Shown: positions 9,879 to 20,054, numbered from the stretch's first letter. The stretch: 64,000 nucleotides of DNA from Buttiauxella sp. B2 (GCF_006376615.1 NZ_VEXQ01000002.1:310001-374000), one strand, 5' to 3'. Made by a program: numbers and translations. Notes: generated from the letters alone by a model not told the origin.

Positions 9879-10931
9879 ATGAGTAAGAAAATTAATGCTG
9901 ACTTACATCATCTGCGTAAAGCGGAGTATGCGCGGGACGAAAAAATCACGCCTCTGATTGAAGAAGATGTCGTTCAACAGCGCGTGACAAAAGATGTCTA
10001 TGAACATGCCTGCACCATCACGGCGTGGCAGCAACTCTACGATCAACTCCAGCCTGGGCATTTTCAGGGGGAACTGACCGAGATGCTGTTTGATGACATT
10101 CAAATGTTCCGCGAATACACAAGCCTTGCACTGCGCCAGTCTTGCATGGTGTGGCCGAATGCTTTTTGGTTTGGCATTCCGGCCACATATGGTGATAAAG
10201 GGTTTATCGGTACTCAGCTGTTGGGGAAAGAAGAAATTGCAGCCCGGCCAGGTGGGACGGAATTTGAACTTAGCACGCCAGATGAATACACCATTCTTGG
10301 TGTGGTAATCGCCAACGATGTGTTATTTCGCAATGCAGGGCTGTTCCATCAACCGGAAATTTTGTTTGAGCTTTTGCAAAATAACTCTGCGTTGGATGTT
10401 TGCCAGCAGAAAAAAGAGACAATCTGGCGTTTTATCAATGAAGCGCTGGCGCATGGCAGCCATGATCCTGAATGTATGCGTAACGAAAATGTGCGTAGGG
10501 TACTTACGCATAATTTGCTGTCCGGGATGAGTGACCTACTGGAAAGTGCCCAGCCGGTAGTGTCTGAATTGATGTCCCGTAAAATCAGCTATCAGCGCCT
10601 GGTGTCACAGGCACGTGATTGCGTGTTAAGCCGCACATCTGAACCGTTAACGGTTCTTGAATTATGCAATGAGCTACACGTTAGCCGCCGTACTTTGCAA
10701 AATGGTTTTCACGCGGTGCTGGGTATTGGCCCAAATGCATGGCTTAAAACACTCCGCTTAAATGCTGTTCGCCGGGAATTGATAAGCCCCTGGTCTACCT
10801 GGAAAACGGTGAAAGATGCCGCGATGCATTGGGGTTTCTGGCATCTCGGACAGTTCGCTACTGACTATCAACGCTTGTTCCTGGAAAAACCATCCGAGAC
10901 GTTACATTTGCGTAACCGTGAATGGCAGTGA
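9879..10931 (+). CDS. eutR: EutR, AraC-family activator of the eut operon
   Basis: The 350-residue regulator has an N-terminal effector region and a C-terminal AraC-type double helix-turn-helix. Recognition segments are [20 protein letters not shown] and the conserved [20 protein letters not shown]. EutR is known to activate eut when ethanolamine and adenosylcobalamin are both present. It sits last in the operon, 22 bp after eutK, giving positive autoregulation. In E. coli the next gene is hemF; here it is nudI, so synteny changes at this point. Confidence 0.96.
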   Translation: MSKKINADLHHLRKAEYARDEKITPLIEEDVVQQRVTKDVYEHACTITAWQQLYDQLQPGHFQGELTEMLFDDIQMFREYTSLALRQSCMVWPNAFWFGIPATYGDKGFIGTQLLGKEEIAARPGGTEFELSTPDEYTILGVVIANDVLFRNAGLFHQPEILFELLQNNSALDVCQQKKETIWRFINEALAHGSHDPECMRNENVRRVLTHNLLSGMSDLLESAQPVVSELMSRKISYQRLVSQARDCVLSRTSEPLTVLELCNELHVSRRTLQNGFHAVLGIGPNAWLKTLRLNAVRRELISPWSTWKTVKDAAMHWGFWHLGQFATDYQRLFLEKPSETLHLRNREWQ

Positions 10932-10950
10932 AGGGGGGTAACCCTCTTTT
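10932..10950 (+). terminator. Weak terminator-like hairpin after eutR
   Basis: A short G-rich/C-rich hairpin (AGGG at 10932-10935 with CCCT at 10942-10945, extendable with wobble pairs) is followed by TTTT, directly after the eutR stop. The stem is short, so termination here would be modest. Confidence 0.35.
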
Positions 10951-11102
10951 GTCGCATCCGTTGTATTACAGTCCCAGCAGAACGCTAATCATGGAAAGTG
11001 CCTCGCAATTATTACTTAATCAGCCTCATAAAAGTTAAGTCGAGGGGACTCACAGATACATTTCTGCTAACGTCTGGAAAATTAATGACAACCGGAGGTC
11101 AT

Positions 11103-11528
11103 ATGCGTCAACGCGTTATCGTCTGCCCAATAATCGAAAATAATGGTGAAGTCTTACTGTGCAAGATGGCGAACGATCGGGGTGTGTTTCCGGGGCAATG
11201 GGCGTTGTCCGGCGGTGGCATGGAGCCTGGTGAACAAATGGAAGCCGCGTTGTTGCGTGAAATTGGGGAAGAGCTGGGCACGGAATTGCAAATAACCAGG
11301 ATCAAACCCTGGACTTTTGCGGACGATGTGCGAGTGAAGACCTATGCAGATGGCACCAAAGAAGAAATTTATATGATTTACCTGATGTTTGACTGCGTGA
11401 GCAGCAACCGTCAGGTCACATTTAATGAAGAGTTTCAGGAAGTCGCCTGGGTTAAACATTCGGATCTTAGTAATTACGATTTGAATGAAGCGACCAGAAT
11501 CACCTTTAATAAGAAAGGATGGATTTGA
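11103..11528 (+). CDS. nudI: NudI, Nudix nucleoside triphosphatase
   Basis: The 141-residue Nudix hydrolase is collinear with E. coli NudI, which prefers pyrimidine deoxynucleoside triphosphates. The Nudix box runs from GGGMEPGE to REIGEELG (about residues 37-58), with the catalytic glutamates present. ATG 11103 is chosen because GGAGG lies just upstream and the start [16 protein letters not shown] matches the family; an in-frame extension to 10998 has no support. In E. coli the gene sits elsewhere (near the arn/yfa region), so its place between eut and suf is unusual. Confidence 0.93.
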   Translation: MRQRVIVCPIIENNGEVLLCKMANDRGVFPGQWALSGGGMEPGEQMEAALLREIGEELGTELQITRIKPWTFADDVRVKTYADGTKEEIYMIYLMFDCVSSNRQVTFNEEFQEVAWVKHSDLSNYDLNEATRITFNKKGWI

Positions 11529-11560
11529 TCCCCACTTAACTCTCCTGCTTAAGGAACGCG

Positions 11561-12880
11561 ATGCTTAAAGTCCTCATCTGGCTGATTCTCACTGTGCTGT
11601 CTGGCGGCGGCGTGGTGGTTTACGCACTCCATCAGCAGTATGAAGAGCAAAGCACCGAGTTCCGTATTCTGTACCGAGACATCACGGTTAAGCTGTCGCA
11701 AAACGATGTCATTCTCGCGTTGCTCTCTAACAGCAGCGACCTGACTGTTGTACAGCAAAAATTCCCCTATATTCTGCGTTGGCAAAGCAAGCCTCATGAA
11801 CCTCCGCGTCCAGAGATCAATCCCGCCCGTTCAGGTGCTTACTGGATAAATTCGCCGCAAGGTTCCTTGCTAATTGATTTGCCAGGGTTGCTGGCAGGCC
11901 TCGTCCATTCGCAGAAGTTTCACCACCTTAGTTTGAGCTGGCAAGGAATGCCGCTTCTGATACAAGGCGCTGAAGGGAAGGGGGATTGGTGGCGTTGGGA
12001 GAAAGAGGTGGCAAGCCCTTCCCAACCGCTCAACCTGGTAGTGACCAATAACCCTGACTGGCGAAGCCTGCCCTGGTTAGTTCTGGTGCTGGTGGGTATT
12101 TTCTGGGCACTGGTAATCTACTTTTATCGTCAGTATCAAATGACCAAACGCCAGCGCAATATTGCCGATTTGCGCGCTCACTTTTCAGAACTTGCACATC
12201 TGAATGCGATGGGGGAAATTGCTGCTGGCATGGTGCATGAACTCAATCAACCACTCACCGCGATTCTCAGCTATTCGCAAACAGCACAGCGGCTTATTGC
12301 TCAGCAGCAAGCAGAAAAGGCGCAACCGCTGCTCGATGCTTCAGTCGTGCAAACAAAACGAATCGGTGCGTTGCTGCTGGCATTTCGGGAAAAATTAAAC
12401 AGTGATAAACAACCTTTGCAACCGGTGGAATTGCGCCAGGTTTGGGCGAGGGTTGTGATGTTGCTAAGTAATGAGATTGAGCGCGGTAAAATCGCAGTGA
12501 TAAACCAAATTCCCGAATCCTTGCCACCGTTGATGGCGTCCCCATTGGGTATTGAGCAGATATTCCATAACCTGCTCAATAACGCGATTCAGGCGCAGAA
12601 GGAAATGCCGCAAGGGAAAGCTTGGGTGGCCGTTAATGCCCGCAAAACCGCAGACAGTATCGTTTTGACCGTTACGGATGGCGGCCCTGGGTTGACTGAA
12701 CAAGCCCTTGAGCAAGTGTTTATGCCTTTCTTCACTACTCGTAAAGATGGGCTTGGGCTAGGAATGGCGCTGACCGAAACATTAGTTCAGCGGCTTAATG
12801 GCAGTATTCAGGTAGAAAATAGTGCTACCGGCGGTGCATGTTTTACTGTGACTTTTCCACTTTCCCAACAGGAGCCATGA
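11561..12880 (+). CDS. Membrane sensor histidine kinase (FixL/DctB-like)
   Basis: The 439-residue kinase has a transmembrane segment at residues 4-24, a periplasmic domain of about 140 residues, and a second membrane span at about 169-189. The cytoplasmic part has the dimerisation/phospho-acceptor box MGEIAAGMVHELNQPLTAIL (His near 228), N box FHNLLNNAIQA, G1 DGGPGL and G2 GLGLGMAL. HELNQPL is typical of the FixL/DctB/TtrS kinase group. I do not recognise the periplasmic domain. It overlaps the next gene, its evident partner, by a few bases. Confidence 0.85.
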   Translation: MLKVLIWLILTVLSGGGVVVYALHQQYEEQSTEFRILYRDITVKLSQNDVILALLSNSSDLTVVQQKFPYILRWQSKPHEPPRPEINPARSGAYWINSPQGSLLIDLPGLLAGLVHSQKFHHLSLSWQGMPLLIQGAEGKGDWWRWEKEVASPSQPLNLVVTNNPDWRSLPWLVLVLVGIFWALVIYFYRQYQMTKRQRNIADLRAHFSELAHLNAMGEIAAGMVHELNQPLTAILSYSQTAQRLIAQQQAEKAQPLLDASVVQTKRIGALLLAFREKLNSDKQPLQPVELRQVWARVVMLLSNEIERGKIAVINQIPESLPPLMASPLGIEQIFHNLLNNAIQAQKEMPQGKAWVAVNARKTADSIVLTVTDGGPGLTEQALEQVFMPFFTTRKDGLGLGMALTETLVQRLNGSIQVENSATGGACFTVTFPLSQQEP

Positions 12881-13494
12881 TGGCGCAACGTATCTACCTA
12901 ATTGATGACGATGAAGCTATCCGCTTTTCATTAAGTGCCTTGCTGGCGACGATGGGTTGGGAAACGCAAACCTACGAAAGCGTGCAACGTTTTCAAGAGT
13001 CTGAACCTGATTTGCAAAGTCTTAACGGTTGTTTGTTGTTGGATATTCGGATGCCAGGAAAGTCAGGTATCACGCTGCTGGAAAACTGGCAAAGTATGGG
13101 AAGTACGTTGCCGGTTATTATGATGACGGGTCACGGCAGTATCGATCTTTGCCGTCGTGCGTTTAAAAACGGGGCATTCGAATTTCTGACCAAACCCATA
13201 GACGCCGATCTGTTGATTGAAACGGTGAGCGCCGCGCTGGAACAGCAAAAACAGAGCCAACAACAACGGGAAAATCAGACTGATTTGCTGGTGAAACTAG
13301 CGACACTTTCTGCCCGCGAACAGGAAGTGATGGCGCTGATTATGCAGGGTAAATCGAACAAAGAGATGGCGCGAGATCTGTCGTTATCGCCACGGACGGT
13401 GGAAGCGCATCGGGCCAGTTTGTTTGCGCGGCTGGAAATTAACTCGCTGGCCAAGCTGATTAAAATCTATGGTGGACTTAAAGGCACTACGTAA
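12880..13494 (+). CDS. FixJ/LuxR-type response regulator
   Basis: The regulator of about 204 residues has an N-terminal receiver: acidic pocket LIDDDEA, phospho-acceptor Asp in LLLDIRMPG, MMTGHG, and Lys in FLTKPID. A LuxR-type helix-turn-helix follows (LSAREQEVMALIMQGKSNKE through SPRTVEAHRASLF). ATG 12877 and ATG 12880 are both possible. GGAG at 12871-12874 spaces better for 12880, and either choice overlaps the kinase stop. The target genes are unknown, but the secreted protein gene 101 bp downstream is the obvious candidate. Confidence 0.87.
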   Translation: MAQRIYLIDDDEAIRFSLSALLATMGWETQTYESVQRFQESEPDLQSLNGCLLLDIRMPGKSGITLLENWQSMGSTLPVIMMTGHGSIDLCRRAFKNGAFEFLTKPIDADLLIETVSAALEQQKQSQQQRENQTDLLVKLATLSAREQEVMALIMQGKSNKEMARDLSLSPRTVEAHRASLFARLEINSLAKLIKIYGGLKGTT

Positions 13495-13495
13495 A

Positions 13496-13517
13496 AATAC
13501 CTGGTTTGCCAGGTATT
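13496..13517 (+). terminator. Perfect hairpin between regulator and GlcG-like gene
   Basis: A perfect 9-bp stem (AATACCTGG 13496-13504 with CCAGGTATT 13509-13517, loop TTTG) begins one base after the regulator stop codon. It has no U-run, so it may be a pause or processing hairpin, or a DNA operator, instead of a full terminator. Confidence 0.5.
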
Positions 13518-13547
13518 CACCCGAATGGTTTCATCTCACGGGGTTGG

Positions 13548-13565
13548 TTACCTTAGCTCTGGTAA
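13548..13565. promoter_or_regulatory. Inverted repeat upstream of GlcG-like gene
   Basis: TTACC (13548-13552) and GGTAA (13561-13565) form a dyad with an 8-bp spacer, 30 bp before the GlcG-like start. Its half-sites resemble the TACC/GGTA arms of the hairpin at 13496-13517. It could be a binding site for the neighbouring regulator; this is inferred from position only. Confidence 0.3.
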
Positions 13566-13595
13566 ATTAACTACGCCAAGTTGAGGGAATAAACC

Positions 13596-14096
13596 ATGAA
13601 AAAATCACTTCTATTAGCCGCAGCTTTGTTCAGCAGTGCTGCTGCAATGCCTGCATTTGCCAGCAATGTTCTGACTGAAAAGAATCTCTCACTCGAATAT
13701 GCCGAGCAGTTAGCCCAAAAAGCCATTCAGGCCTGTAGCGCAAAAAACTACAACGTCGCGGTGACGGTTGTGGACCGTGCTGGTGTGGTGAAAGTTGTCA
13801 AACGTATGGATAACGCTGGCCCGCACACGGTAGAAGCCAGCCGGATGAAAGCCTACACTGCGCTTACGACTAAATCAGTAACCGGCGATGTCATGAAAAG
13901 TGCACAAGACAATGCAGGTGCGCAAAACATGCGTGATATCCCAGGCTTCCTGCTGCTGGGCGGAGGAGTGCCAGTGAAAGTGGATAACCAGACAATCGGT
14001 GCCATTGGTATTGGCGGCGCACCAGGTGGACATCTGGATCAGCAATGTGCGATAGATGCACTGGAAAGTACTAAGTCTTTGCTTAACGCTTCTTAA
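13596..14096 (+). CDS. Secreted GlcG/HbpS-family (DUF336) protein
   Basis: The 166-residue protein has a clear Sec signal peptide (MKKSLLLAAALFSSAAAMPAFA, cleaved before SNV). It then forms a single GlcG/HbpS domain: NVAVTVVDRAGVVKVVKRMD, MKAYTALTTKSVT, and the glycine-rich end AIGIGGAPGGHLDQQCA. Family members include Streptomyces HbpS, an extracellular haem-binding protein that controls the SenS-SenR two-component system, and the GlcG/PduO-C group. A periplasmic location is predicted. The adjacent kinase and regulator suggest an analogous sensory role, but haem binding here is unproven. Confidence 0.82.
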   Translation: MKKSLLLAAALFSSAAAMPAFASNVLTEKNLSLEYAEQLAQKAIQACSAKNYNVAVTVVDRAGVVKVVKRMDNAGPHTVEASRMKAYTALTTKSVTGDVMKSAQDNAGAQNMRDIPGFLLLGGGVPVKVDNQTIGAIGIGGAPGGHLDQQCAIDALESTKSLLNAS

Positions 14097-14427
14097 TTCA
14101 AGCCGTTCTATTTTCACAAAAGCGCAGGTTTCCCCGGCTTGCGTTCTTATTTTTACCTCCTGCCAATTGCATAAATAGATATTCTCTATACATCTTTTAC
14201 TTTCTATCACTCACACCTTTCTGTTTTAGTTAAATCCTCTTTATTTCAGCGGGTTAAATAGCTCTTTTAGCCATCTGCAAGAGTTTCAGCAGGGTCTATC
14301 CTTAATAAAGACGCCCAAAAATGCAGCATTTCGTGAATACCCCTGTTATCAGGATGTTGTATTGATAATGGTTATCATTAACATGGGGTATTGGCCTTTG
14401 GGCGGCAATACATAAAAGAGGTGAACT
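14097..14427 (+). promoter_or_regulatory. 331-bp intergenic region, suf promoter
   Basis: No open reading frame is supported here. The proximal part should hold the end of the GlcG-like transcript; I see only a weak hairpin around 14130. The distal 100 bp carry the suf promoter and a Fur-like box. In E. coli the suf promoter is controlled by OxyR with IHF, IscR and Fur; of these I can point only to the Fur-like site with any confidence. Confidence 0.6.
14363..14381. promoter_or_regulatory. Fur-box-like site upstream of sufA
   Basis: The sequence TGATAATGGTTATCATTAA contains the palindrome TGATAA-N3-TTATCA (14363-14377) and resembles the GATAATGATAATCATTATC Fur consensus. It lies 47 bp before the sufA ATG, where Fur repression of suf would be expected. 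Confidence 0.72.
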
Positions 14428-14796
14428 ATGGATGTGCAAACCGGTAGCTTCGATCCCAATGAATTTGCCTGGAAGGGACTGACGCTAACTCCTGACGCGA
14501 GCGCTCATATTCGCAAACTGGCAAGCCAGCAGCCGGGTTTTTTAGGCGTGCGTTTGGGTATTAAGCAGACAGGCTGCGCGGGGTTTGGTTACGTGCTGGA
14601 TACTGTAAAAGAGCCTAAACCGAACGATCTTCTTTTTGAATTGGACGGTGCAAAGCTGTGGGTTCCTCTTTCAGCGATGCCGTTTATCGACGGAACGGAA
14701 GTCGATTATGTGCGCGAAGGATTAAACGAAATTTTTAAATTTAACAACCCGAAAGCACAGCACGAATGCGGTTGTGGTGAAAGCTTTGGGGTGTAG
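14428..14796 (+). CDS. sufA: SufA, A-type Fe-S carrier
   Basis: The 122-residue A-type carrier accepts Fe-S clusters from the SufBCD scaffold and passes them to apoproteins. The three ligand cysteines are visible in [11 protein letters not shown] and the C-terminal CGCGESFGV. Its length equals that of E. coli SufA. It is the first gene of sufABCDSE, separated from sufB by 8 bp, with a GAGGTG ribosome site. Regulation by iron is suggested by the upstream Fur-like box. Confidence 0.97.
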   Translation: MDVQTGSFDPNEFAWKGLTLTPDASAHIRKLASQQPGFLGVRLGIKQTGCAGFGYVLDTVKEPKPNDLLFELDGAKLWVPLSAMPFIDGTEVDYVREGLNEIFKFNNPKAQHECGCGESFGV

Positions 14797-14804
14797 GCGG
14801 GATT

Positions 14805-16289
14805 ATGTCACGTAACACTGAAACGTCTGAAGAAGTGCAAACCTGGGCGGGCAGCCATCACTATAAAGAAGGCTTTTTTACCCAGTTGAAAACCGATGAA
14901 CTGGCGCGCGGCATCAACGAAGATGTGGTGCGGGCAATTTCTGCGCGGCGTAATGAGCCTGAGTGGATGCTGGAATTTCGTCTGAGTGCCTATCGTGCCT
15001 GGATAGAAATGGAAGAACCGCACTGGTTGAAGGCAAATTACGAGAAACTTAACTATCAGGATTACAGCTATTACTCCGCACCATCCTGCGGTAATTGCGA
15101 CGATAACTGCGAATCTCAGCCCGGCGCTGTCCAGCAGCCGGGGAGCAATGCGTATCTAACGGGCGAAGTCGAAGAAGCATTTAAACAGCTTGGCGTACCG
15201 GTGCGTGAAGGGTCGGAAGTGGCGGTAGATGCGATTTTTGACTCCGTTTCGGTGGCAACCACTTACCGTGAAAAGCTGTCTGAACAGGGGATTATTTTCT
15301 GCTCTTTTGGCGAGGCGATTCACGAGTTTCCTGAGTTGGTGCAAAAATATCTCGGTACTGTGGTTCCGAGCAACGACAACTTTTTTGCCGCACTTAATGC
15401 CGCGGTTGCCTCCGACGGCACGTTTATTTACGTGCCAAAAGGCGTGCGCTGCCCGATGGAGCTTTCAACCTATTTCCGTATCAACGCTGAGAAAACAGGC
15501 CAATTCGAACGCACTATTTTGGTGGCGGATGAAGGCAGTTACGTCAGTTACATCGAAGGGTGTTCGGCTCCGGTGCGCGACAGCTATCAGCTTCACGCCG
15601 CCGTAGTGGAAGTCATCATTCATAAAGATGCGGAAGTGAAATACTCCACAGTGCAAAACTGGTTCCCAGGCGACGGTAATACCGGCGGCATTTTGAACTT
15701 CGTGACCAAGCGTGCGTTGTGCGAAGGAGCGAATAGCAAAATGTCCTGGACGCAGTCCGAAACCGGTTCAGCTATTACCTGGAAATACCCGAGCGTTATC
15801 CTGCGCGGTGACAACTCTATTGGCGAGTTCTTCTCGGTGGCACTGACTGCAGGCCATCAGCAGGCTGATACTGGCACCAAGATGATCCACATCGGCAAAA
15901 ACACTAAATCGACGATTATCTCGAAAGGTATCTCTGCCGGACATAGCCAGAACAGCTATCGCGGGTTGGTGAAAATCATGCCGACCGCGACCAATGCCCG
16001 TAACTTCACTCAATGCGATTCAATGTTAATTGGCCCTGATAGCGGTGCGCATACCTTCCCGTACGTGGAATGCCGCAACAATACCGCCCAGCTTGAGCAC
16101 GAAGCCACAACTTCGCGTATCGGTGAAGACCAGCTGTTCTATTGTCTGCAACGTGGGATTGCCCAGGACGATGCTATCTCAATGATAGTCAACGGATTTT
16201 GTAAAGATGTGTTCTCGGAATTGCCGCTCGAATTCGCGGTGGAAGCACAAAAACTATTAGCGATTAGCCTCGAACACAGCGTCGGATAA
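14805..16289 (+). CDS. sufB: SufB, Fe-S scaffold subunit
   Basis: The 494-residue core scaffold of the SufBC2D complex builds nascent Fe-S clusters under iron limitation or oxidative stress. Near-invariant segments include [20 protein letters not shown] near the N-terminus, [20 protein letters not shown], and [20 protein letters not shown] followed by a Cys-containing QCDSMLIG. The C-terminal beta-helix domain shares its fold with SufD. It lies 8 bp after sufA and 16 bp before sufC. Confidence 0.98.
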   Translation: MSRNTETSEEVQTWAGSHHYKEGFFTQLKTDELARGINEDVVRAISARRNEPEWMLEFRLSAYRAWIEMEEPHWLKANYEKLNYQDYSYYSAPSCGNCDDNCESQPGAVQQPGSNAYLTGEVEEAFKQLGVPVREGSEVAVDAIFDSVSVATTYREKLSEQGIIFCSFGEAIHEFPELVQKYLGTVVPSNDNFFAALNAAVASDGTFIYVPKGVRCPMELSTYFRINAEKTGQFERTILVADEGSYVSYIEGCSAPVRDSYQLHAAVVEVIIHKDAEVKYSTVQNWFPGDGNTGGILNFVTKRALCEGANSKMSWTQSETGSAITWKYPSVILRGDNSIGEFFSVALTAGHQQADTGTKMIHIGKNTKSTIISKGISAGHSQNSYRGLVKIMPTATNARNFTQCDSMLIGPDSGAHTFPYVECRNNTAQLEHEATTSRIGEDQLFYCLQRGIAQDDAISMIVNGFCKDVFSELPLEFAVEAQKLLAISLEHSVG

Positions 16290-16305
16290 GAATTAAGGGA
16301 AAATT

Positions 16306-17052
16306 ATGCTGAGCATTAAAGATCTACAGGTAAGCGTTGAGGATAAAGAAATTCTGCGTGGCTTGAGTCTGGAAATAAAGCCGGGTGAAGTTCACGCCAT
16401 TATGGGGCCGAACGGCTCAGGGAAAAGTACGCTTTCCGCGACACTTGCCGGACGTGATGATTACGAGGTTACCGGTGGCCAGGTACATTTTAAAGGCAAA
16501 GACCTGCTTGAGTTGTCCCCGGAAGACCGTGCGGGTGAAGGCATTTTTATGGCGTTCCAGTATCCGGTAGAAATTCCGGGTGTCAGTAACCAGTTCTTCC
16601 TGCAAACCGCGCTGAATGCGGTACGCGAATATCGAGGTCTTGAACAACTTGACCGTTTTGACTTCCAGGATTTGATGGAAGAAAAAATCAAACTGCTGAA
16701 GATGCCAGAAGATTTGCTGACGCGTTCGGTGAACGTGGGTTTCTCTGGCGGCGAGAAAAAGCGTAACGACATTCTGCAAATGGCGGTACTTGAGCCTGAA
16801 CTTTGCATTCTTGATGAGTCAGATTCTGGACTGGACATTGATGCACTGAAAATCGTCGCAGAAGGGGTGAATTCTTTACGTGATGGCAAACGCTCATTTG
16901 TGATTGTCACGCACTACCAGCGCATTCTTGACTACATCAAGCCTGATTTCGTGCATGTGCTTTATCAGGGGCGAATCGTGAAATCGGGCGATTTCAGTTT
17001 GGTGAAACAACTGGAGGAGCAGGGCTATGGCTGGCTTACCGAACAGCAGTAA
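16306..17052 (+). CDS. sufC: SufC, Fe-S assembly ATPase
   Basis: The 248-residue soluble ABC-type ATPase powers conformational change in SufBC2D. Walker A is GPNGSGKST (residues 34-42), the signature is SGGEKKRNDILQ, and Walker B is LCILDESDSGLD with the catalytic Glu and D-loop; the switch His is in VTHYQ. The 3' end overlaps sufD by 26 bp. Confidence 0.98.
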   Translation: MLSIKDLQVSVEDKEILRGLSLEIKPGEVHAIMGPNGSGKSTLSATLAGRDDYEVTGGQVHFKGKDLLELSPEDRAGEGIFMAFQYPVEIPGVSNQFFLQTALNAVREYRGLEQLDRFDFQDLMEEKIKLLKMPEDLLTRSVNVGFSGGEKKRNDILQMAVLEPELCILDESDSGLDIDALKIVAEGVNSLRDGKRSFVIVTHYQRILDYIKPDFVHVLYQGRIVKSGDFSLVKQLEEQGYGWLTEQQ

Positions 17053-18307
17053 CGGCAACGCTCTGCAGCAGTGGCATCATCTGTTTGAAACGCGCGGCTC
17101 AGAGCGCTGCAAAGAAGCGCAGGAACATATGCAGCAAATGCTGCGCCTTGGCTTACCTACACGCAAACATGAGAACTGGAAATACACGCCGCTTGACGGG
17201 TTGTTGAATAACCAGTTTGTACTGCCTGCTCCGGAGCCATTAAGTGCGATGCAGCGAGACGCGCTGGCGTTATCGGTGGATGCGTTGCGTTTGGTGTTCG
17301 TCGATGGACGATATAACAGTGAATTAAGTGACTCTCTGGCTGGCAGTGGTTTTGACGTAAACGTGGATGAAAACCGTGAGTCTTTGCCTGCGGCGGTGCA
17401 GGGTGAAGTGTTCCTGCATCTTACGGAAAGCCTTGCCGAAACGGTAACGCATATTCGCGTTGCCCGAAATCACAGCCCTGCCAAAGCACTGTTGCTGATG
17501 CATATCAGCCGTGGCAGTCCTCTGGGTGAAATGAATACTGCGCATTATCGTCACCATTTGTCCCTGGGTGAAGGCGCAAAGGCGACGGTTATTGAACATT
17601 ACGTCAGCTTTGATGAACTCGCGCATTTTACCGGCGCGCGTTTTACTGCCGATGTGGCGGCAAACGCCCAGTTACATCACGACAAACTGGCGTTTGAAAA
17701 CGCGCAAAGTTACCACTTTGCTCATAATGATTTAGTGATAGGCCAGGATGCCACGGTTGAGAGTAACAGTTTCCTGCTTGGAGCCGCGGTATTACGCCAC
17801 AACACCAGCTCGCAGCTTAACGGTGAGAATACCCAACTGCGCATGAACAGCCTGGCGTTGCCTATCAATAACGAAGTTTGCGATACCCGTACCTGGCTTG
17901 AGCACAGCAAGGGTTACTGTAATAGCCGTCAGTTGCATAAAACCATTGTGCGTGACAAAGGCCGTGCGGTGTTTAACGGCATGATTAAAGTGGCGCAGCA
18001 CGCGATTAAAACCGATGGGCAGATGACCAACAACAACCTGTTGCTCGGACGTCTGGCTGAAGTCGATACCAAGCCACAACTGGAAATTTACGCCGACGAT
18101 GTGAAATGCAGCCACGGCGCTACTATTGGCCGTATCGATGATGAACAGATGTTCTATCTGCGCTCGCGTGGGATTAAAGAGCAGGCAGCACTCCAGATGA
18201 TTATTTTTGCCTTTGCCGCAGAGCTTACGGAAAGCATTCGTGATGAGGCATTAAAACAGCAGGTGTTGGCGAGGATTGGCCAGCGCTTTGCAGGAGGCGA
18301 AGCATGA
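17027..18307 (+). CDS. sufD: SufD, Fe-S scaffold partner
   Basis: The 426-residue paralogue of SufB forms a heterodimer with it and is needed for iron acquisition during cluster assembly. The [20 protein letters not shown] start and [18 protein letters not shown] block match the family. The C-terminal domain carries [20 protein letters not shown], with the functionally important Cys-x-His. The ATG lies inside sufC, and the stop overlaps sufS as ATGA, so the three genes are tightly coupled. Confidence 0.97.
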   Translation: MAGLPNSSNGNALQQWHHLFETRGSERCKEAQEHMQQMLRLGLPTRKHENWKYTPLDGLLNNQFVLPAPEPLSAMQRDALALSVDALRLVFVDGRYNSELSDSLAGSGFDVNVDENRESLPAAVQGEVFLHLTESLAETVTHIRVARNHSPAKALLLMHISRGSPLGEMNTAHYRHHLSLGEGAKATVIEHYVSFDELAHFTGARFTADVAANAQLHHDKLAFENAQSYHFAHNDLVIGQDATVESNSFLLGAAVLRHNTSSQLNGENTQLRMNSLALPINNEVCDTRTWLEHSKGYCNSRQLHKTIVRDKGRAVFNGMIKVAQHAIKTDGQMTNNNLLLGRLAEVDTKPQLEIYADDVKCSHGATIGRIDDEQMFYLRSRGIKEQAALQMIIFAFAAELTESIRDEALKQQVLARIGQRFAGGEA

Positions 18308-19524
18308 GTTTTTCCATAGAGCGGGTACGTGCTGATTTTCCGATTTTAAGTCGAGAAGTTAACGGGCAGCCGCTGGTCTATTTAGATAGTGCCGCCAGCG
18401 CGCAAAAACCGCAGGCGGTTATTGATGCTGAACTCGATTTTTACAGTCACGGTTACGCGGCTGTGCATCGTGGTATCCACACGCTGAGCGCGGAAGCGAC
18501 GCAGCTTATGGAAAACGTGCGTAACCAGGTTTCACGTTTCATTAATGCGCGCACGCCCGAAGAAATTGTCTTTGTTCGCGGCACCACCGAAGGGATAAAC
18601 CTGGTGATGAATAGCTGGGGGCACGCCAATGTCCAGGCCGGAGATAACATTATTATTTCCGCGATGGAGCATCATGCGAATATCGTACCGTGGCAAATTC
18701 TTTGCGAACACACTGGAGCGACACTGCGCGTAATCCCGCTTAATCAGGATGGCACGCTGCAACTGGATGTGTTCCCGACGCTGATTGATGAGCGCACAAA
18801 ACTGCTGGCGATTACCCAGGTTTCTAACGTTCTCGGTACTGAAAATCCGGTGCGGGAAATGATTGCTACTGCGCATCAGACTGGCGTTAAAGTTCTGGTG
18901 GATGGTGCTCAGGCCATCATGCACAACGCCATTGACGTGCAAGCCTTGGATTGTGATTTCTATCTTTTCTCCGGGCATAAAATTTATGGGCCAACGGGAA
19001 TCGGCGTGCTATTTGCTCGCGAAGAAATCTTGCAAGCCATGCCACCGTGGGAAGGTGGTGGATCGATGATTGCGAGCGTGAGTCTGACAGAAGGCACGAC
19101 ATTTGCCGCAGCTCCATGGCGTTTTGAAGCAGGTACACCGAATACTGCCGGTATTATCGGGCTGGGAGCGGCGCTACGCTACGTGGAGAGCCTGAACCTT
19201 GCCGAGGTGAGCGAGTATGAGCACTCGTTAATGCGCTATGCGCAGCAGGCGTTAAAGGCCGTACCTGACCTGACGATTTACGGCCCTGAGCAGCGACTCG
19301 GTGTTATCGCATTTAATCTGGGTAAACATCACGCCTATGATGTGGGCAGCTTCCTCGATAACTATGGGATTGCTGTACGCACCGGGCACCATTGTGCAAT
19401 GCCGCTGATGGCGTTCTACAAGGTTCCGGCAATGTGCCGTGCTTCGTTTGCAATGTACAACACTGAGGAAGAGGTGGACCGCCTGGTGGCAGGATTACAG
19501 CGTATCCATCGTCTGCTGGGCTAA
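18304..19524 (+). CDS. sufS: SufS, cysteine desulfurase
   Basis: This 406-residue group II PLP enzyme takes sulfur from L-cysteine and hands it to SufE. The PLP lysine is in [12 protein letters not shown] (near 226), and the persulfide-forming Cys in [14 protein letters not shown] (near 364). Its start overlaps the sufD stop, and sufE follows after 13 bp. Confidence 0.97.
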   Translation: MSFSIERVRADFPILSREVNGQPLVYLDSAASAQKPQAVIDAELDFYSHGYAAVHRGIHTLSAEATQLMENVRNQVSRFINARTPEEIVFVRGTTEGINLVMNSWGHANVQAGDNIIISAMEHHANIVPWQILCEHTGATLRVIPLNQDGTLQLDVFPTLIDERTKLLAITQVSNVLGTENPVREMIATAHQTGVKVLVDGAQAIMHNAIDVQALDCDFYLFSGHKIYGPTGIGVLFAREEILQAMPPWEGGGSMIASVSLTEGTTFAAAPWRFEAGTPNTAGIIGLGAALRYVESLNLAEVSEYEHSLMRYAQQALKAVPDLTIYGPEQRLGVIAFNLGKHHAYDVGSFLDNYGIAVRTGHHCAMPLMAFYKVPAMCRASFAMYNTEEEVDRLVAGLQRIHRLLG

Positions 19525-19537
19525 CAGGGAGAAAGCC

Positions 19538-19954
19538 ATGGCTACTTTGCCAGATAAAGAAAAGTTGCTTAAGAATTTCAGCCGGTGCAGCAACTGGGAA
19601 GAAAAGTATCTCTATATTATTGAGTTGGGCGGGCGATTGCCTGAGCTGGCGCAAGATGAATACAAGGCCGAAAACACTATTCAGGGTTGCCAGAGCCAGG
19701 TGTGGATTGTGATGCACCAGCAGCCCGATGGTGTGATTACGCTCAAGGGAGACAGCGATGCTGCGATTGTCAAAGGACTGATTGCTATCGTATTTATTCT
19801 CTACCAGCAGATGACTGCGCAGGATATTGTCGCGTTTGATGTGCGCCCATGGTTTGAAAAACTTGAGCTTGCTCAGCATCTTACACCTTCTCGCTCACAA
19901 GGCCTTGAAGCAATGATCCGCGCTATCCGCACCAAAGCCGCTAATCTTAGCTAA
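19538..19954 (+). CDS. sufE: SufE, sulfur acceptor for SufS
   Basis: The 138-residue protein receives persulfide sulfur on the Cys of IQGCQSQVW (near residue 51), stimulates SufS and delivers sulfur to SufB. ATG 19538 is supported by AGGGAGA upstream and by the family start [14 protein letters not shown]; the frame stays open further upstream within sufS, but that is not a credible start. It is the last suf gene. Confidence 0.96.
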   Translation: MATLPDKEKLLKNFSRCSNWEEKYLYIIELGGRLPELAQDEYKAENTIQGCQSQVWIVMHQQPDGVITLKGDSDAAIVKGLIAIVFILYQQMTAQDIVAFDVRPWFEKLELAQHLTPSRSQGLEAMIRAIRTKAANLS

Positions 19955-19983
19955 ACTCAAAGAACAGCTTTCATCCTGTTAAC

Positions 19984-20010
19984 GCGAGGTAATTTCATTG
20001 CCTCGCATGG
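19984..20010 (+). terminator. Hairpin after sufE
   Basis: GCGAGG (19984-19989) pairs with CCTCGC (20001-20006), separated by an 11-nt loop, about 30 bp after the sufE stop. A short T-run (TTTT at 20011) follows. It is a moderate candidate for the end of the suf transcript. Confidence 0.45.
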
Positions 20011-20054
20011 TTTTCAGCATTCCGGCGTTCAGCCGGTGAATACAGGAATTCAGT

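Noticed and set aside
10998-11102. N-terminal extension of nudI
   Set aside because: The Nudix protein starts at MRQRVIVCP with GGAGG just before it; upstream residues are not conserved.
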